7,954 nucleotides of DNA, taken from NCBI GenBank assembly GCA_900540885.1, contig UQHJ01000094.1, forward strand, positions 1 to 7,954, read 5' to 3'. The DNA comes from an uncultured Prevotella sp. (lineage in GTDB: Bacteria; Bacteroidota; Bacteroidia; Bacteroidales; Bacteroidaceae). The position numbers and the translations under genes were made by a program. This document shows, piece after piece, positions 6,701 to 7,954 of the stretch (its first letter is position 1; each line of letters starts with the position of its first letter). Under the pieces are notes generated by a model that worked only from the letters and a program-made list of their open reading frames with translations, ran no database searches and had not been told where the DNA came from.

Positions 6701-7598
6701 AAAAGTCGCGGTTGTAGGCATTGAGGTGACCTTCGTAGAAGCCGAACTTAGGCAAGAGTACGGGGTTACCCGTCAGCTGGTAGAAGTCGTTTAAGAGGTC
6801 GACGGGTTGTTGGTCTACCATTACGAACGCGTCGAGGTAGTCCTCTTGGTGAGTCAAGATAACTTTACCTTCTTCTGTTGTGCCAAAGTCGTAACGGCCA
6901 GGCTTGAAGGTGTTCCACATCACACCATAGCCTGCTGTACTCCAATAGAAAGGTGTGGGCGAAGCCACGCCACCGTCTACCCAGTTATTGGTGTTTTCGA
7001 TTGCAATGCTCTTACCCTTATGGCTGAAGCGTCCGTTCTGCACGCCACCACCATAGAAGTACTCATTGCCTTGCGTTTTCAATACGAGCGTTGTTGCACC
7101 CTTATCAAATGATACGGGGGCCACGCTTTCTACTACGGTGTCGCCCGTCTTGGTGTCGACGATTGACAATAAGCCATCGTTCTTACTCAAACGAATGGCT
7201 ACGCGTGAGGTGGCTACTACATAGCCGTCTGCCTCAGGACGAATGTCAACGGCCATGACTGAACGGCGTGCATTATCTACCAATATCTTGGCTGCGGGAG
7301 TGGCTTGTGGGTCACGAATTACGCCTCCGTTGTCATCACGGAAGAGGCGGAAAATATTATCGCCATAGAAGTCAATGGTCAATTGCTTACCATTGGCATA
7401 GTTTACTTCAACTGTAGTGGGGTTGAGCTTCGTTACGCTCTTAATCGCAACGTCGGTTGCTGCTTGCGCTGAGCTAACGAGTGCTGAAGCCAAAGGCAAG
7501 GCTTGCGCTCCTTCTGTTCCAAACGTAATGCCTGCAACTGCTAATGGCAGTGCCATAACGAGTGTGGCGCAGCGCTTTTTGTTGTATTTTGATTTCAT
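3714..7598 (-). CDS. Secreted multimodular GH31 glycosidase with FN3, CBM32-like, dockerin and cohesin-like domains
   Basis: A 1294-residue exo-glycosidase of family GH31, acting in the periplasm or outside the cell. It has an N-terminal signal peptide (basic KSKYNKKR, hydrophobic 11-25, likely cut near AQA at 31-33) and no lipobox. Then come an N-terminal beta-sandwich (about 50-270), the catalytic barrel (about 280-600), and beta domains including a DUF5110-like segment (about 695-775). FN3 (872-953), F5/8C/CBM32-like (955-1095), dockerin (1100-1160) and cohesin-like (1168-1294) modules follow. The likely nucleophile is D432 in LKTDVAWVGYGY and the acid/base D484 in GIWSGDQTGGDW. The motif departs from the classical GH31 WxDMNE signature and fits better with the alpha-N-acetylgalactosaminidase branch (GH31_18), though this assignment is from memory. 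The dockerin has two calcium loops (D1103, N1105, D1107, D1111, D1114; D1138, N1140, N1142, D1146, D1149). The ATG at 7598 is preferred over the in-frame TTG two codons earlier. GH31 membership is sure; substrate is not. Confidence 0.93.
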   Translation of the reverse strand: MKSKYNKKRCATLVMALPLAVAGITFGTEGAQALPLASALVSSAQAATDVAIKSVTKLNPTTVEVNYANGKQLTIDFYGDNIFRLFRDDNGGVIRDPQATPAAKILVDNARRSVMAVDIRPEADGYVVATSRVAIRLSKNDGLLSIVDTKTGDTVVESVAPVSFDKGATTLVLKTQGNEYFYGGGVQNGRFSHKGKSIAIENTNNWVDGGVASPTPFYWSTAGYGVMWNTFKPGRYDFGTTEEGKVILTHQEDYLDAFVMVDQQPVDLLNDFYQLTGNPVLLPKFGFYEGHLNAYNRDFWTPAENGFMLYEDGKRYNESQKDNGGVKESLNGEKNNYQFSARAAIDRYFKNDMPLGWFLPNDGYGAGYGQTNSLDGNIQNLKEFGDYARSKGVEIGLWTQSDLHPKEGIEPLLQRDIVKEVRDAGVRVLKTDVAWVGYGYSFGLNGVADVAQVMPYYGSNARPFIISLDGWAGTQRYAGIWSGDQTGGDWEYIRFHIPTFIGSGLSGQPNITSDVDGIFGGKNVPVNVREFQWKTFTPMELNMDGWGANPKYPEVLGEPATSINRSYLKLKSELMPYTYTIARQAVDGKPMIRAMFLDYPNDYTLGSDTQYQFMYGPSFLVAPIYKDTKMDKEGNDIRNGIYLPEGRWVDYYNGDVYEGGRIINNYDAPLWKLPVFVKADAIIPMANPNNNPSQIRKDYRAYEIYATANGNAAFSQYDDDGTTQAYLGGKCTRTEVSTYANGKGKLIVTINPTYGTFDGFEANKETELRINVSKAPKAVAAKVGKKSVKLTQVNTLADFEKGTDVYFYNAQPNLNRFSTPGSEAAKKEITKNAQLLVKVGKTDVAANLVEVTVNGFEFTPADRMRTHSGALSAPKVNFTEAGTGVFSLTPSWNKQENADFYEIEYNGMLYSTIRDTEFTIDGLQPETDYAFKVRAVNKDGYSDWASASATTKSNPLEFAIKGIKAQNSAEDQPGQGVDKLFDFDEKSPWHTKWGKGEGVPADVTIDLRSVNKLDRLEYIPREDAGNGTLLAGSFSYSSDRQNWSAPVKFEWAQNADHKTFTFEGNPEARYVKMHLDKAVGNFASGSQMYIFKVAGSESFYQGDINHDKRIDENDLTSYMNYTGLRKGDSDFDYVSAGDINKNGLIDAYDISCVTTELDGGVRNSNDKVAGSLVLTPNKKTFAAGDMVEITVRGKGLHYVNGLSFALPYNTSELEYVGTELLNMKDMVNLTYDRLHTNGQKELFPTFVNRGNNFLLDEGDHNLFVIKFKAKKAGKFNLKAKDGLLVDRNLGTVAF

Positions 7599-7634
7599 AG
7601 TCAAAAAAAACGAGTAGAATTGTTATTTTGCAGA

Positions 7635-7642
7635 CAAAGTTA
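7635..7642 (-). promoter_or_regulatory. Bacteroidetes -7 promoter element for the GH31 gene
   Basis: On the minus strand this reads TAACTTTG, an exact TAnnTTTG match. It lies 36 bp upstream of the ATG at 7598 and predicts a leader of about 30 nt. No TTTG is found at the usual -33 distance. The leader is T-rich just before the start (CGTTTTTTTTGACT) and lacks a Shine-Dalgarno sequence, as expected in this phylum. Confidence 0.65.
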
Positions 7643-7690
7643 CACATTAATAATTAGCAGATAGCGGAACGAAACACTAATTATTAAAAA

Positions 7691-7796
7691 AACTGTAATT
7701 TATCTGCCTAATTGGGGGACGGGTTAATTGGGGGGCGGGTTTTTAACCCGCGGCAGCAGCAGGCTTTGAACTATCTTTGCTTATAGTCGCTTAGCG
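7691..7796 (+). repeat. G-rich interspersed repeat module, copy 2, upstream of the GH31 gene
   Basis: AACTGTAATTTATCTGCC (from 7691) leads into CCTAATTGGGGGACGGGTT (7708-7725). TAATTGGGGGGCGGG then repeats that start and opens the full module (7725-7796). The stem GCGGGTT/AACCCGC (7735-7751), GGCAGCAGCAGGCTTTGAAC and CTTATAGTCGCTTAGCG match the copy at 2737-2807. The lead-in matches the minus-strand sequence just after the glycosidase stop, so related repeat ends lie on both sides of that gene. Confidence 0.8.
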
Positions 7797-7954
7797 CGAG
7801 AACATACATAACATACAATTTAACATACTTATTTTTTACATACTACTCAAATTGTGCCAAGGCACAATTTGAAACATACTGGCTACGCCCTTGCGCTTCA
7901 GCGACAATGTGATATATTGAGAATGCTTTTAATTATCAATCGTTTATGCAAGCC
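7797..7954. other. Noncoding upstream tail with ACATAC words and a palindrome
   Basis: No gene is seen. ACATAC occurs five times (7802, 7811, 7823, 7838, 7874). At 7847-7872 a perfect 12-bp inverted repeat (TCAAATTGTGCC and its complement) closes around two bases, a candidate operator or hairpin. The last 75 bases show nothing I can name. Confidence 0.55.

Noticed and set aside
3714..7598. C-terminal type IX secretion signal on the glycosidase
   Set aside because: The final residues belong to the cohesin-like domain and end TVAF. I do not see the usual conserved C-terminal sorting motifs, so only Sec export is supported.
180..7598. An operon joining the glycosidase and rel
   Set aside because: They share a strand, but 1.25 kb of hairpin repeats and a separate -7 element before rel make co-transcription unlikely, and no functional link is evident.
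7599..7604. TTG start two codons before the ATG of the glycosidase
   Set aside because: The ATG at 7598 gives a normal signal peptide, while TTG starts are rare in this phylum and add only two residues.

Overview
The window looks like a chromosomal segment from a Bacteroidales bacterium, probably close to Prevotella. Three things point that way. Both genes lack a Shine-Dalgarno sequence. Both have an exact TAnnTTTG element upstream, the Bacteroidetes -7 promoter motif. The large secreted glycosidase, with CBM32-like, dockerin and cohesin-like modules, is a type common in gut and oral Bacteroidales. Genus-level placement is inference.

Layout from left to right: (1) Positions 1-117 hold no gene; 118-156 is a perfect 18-bp stem with a T tract, the terminator of the gene that follows. 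(2) 180-2462 (minus) is a complete long RelA/SpoT homologue, a (p)ppGpp synthetase/hydrolase with both active sites intact. (3) 2463-3713 is a 1.25-kb intergenic region without a convincing gene but packed with structured repeats: a G-rich hairpin module, three copies of a roughly 100-bp hairpin module (two direct, one inverted), and a 290-bp near-perfect inverted repeat rich in ATGAAACAT/ATGTTTCAT words. (4) 3714-7598 (minus) is a 1294-residue secreted GH31-family glycosidase with an unusual catalytic motif and C-terminal FN3, F5/8C (CBM32-like), dockerin and cohesin-like modules. (5) 7599-7954 holds its promoter, a second copy of the G-rich repeat module, a short perfect palindrome and scattered ACATAC words.

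The two genes share a strand, but 1.25 kb of repeats and a separate promoter lie between them, so they are probably not an operon. The Rel protein is a cytoplasmic stringent-response enzyme. The GH31 enzyme works outside the cytoplasm on a glycan. No sugar transporter, SusC/SusD pair or regulator is visible, so the glycosidase looks like an orphan here, although the window ends soon after its promoter.

The most interesting material is the repeat landscape around the glycosidase. The hairpin module shows a paired base change that keeps its stem intact, and the long inverted repeat has a 22-nt tandem array at its apex with alternative pairings. The glycosidase itself has a TDVAW nucleophile motif and carries both a dockerin and a cohesin-like domain in one chain.
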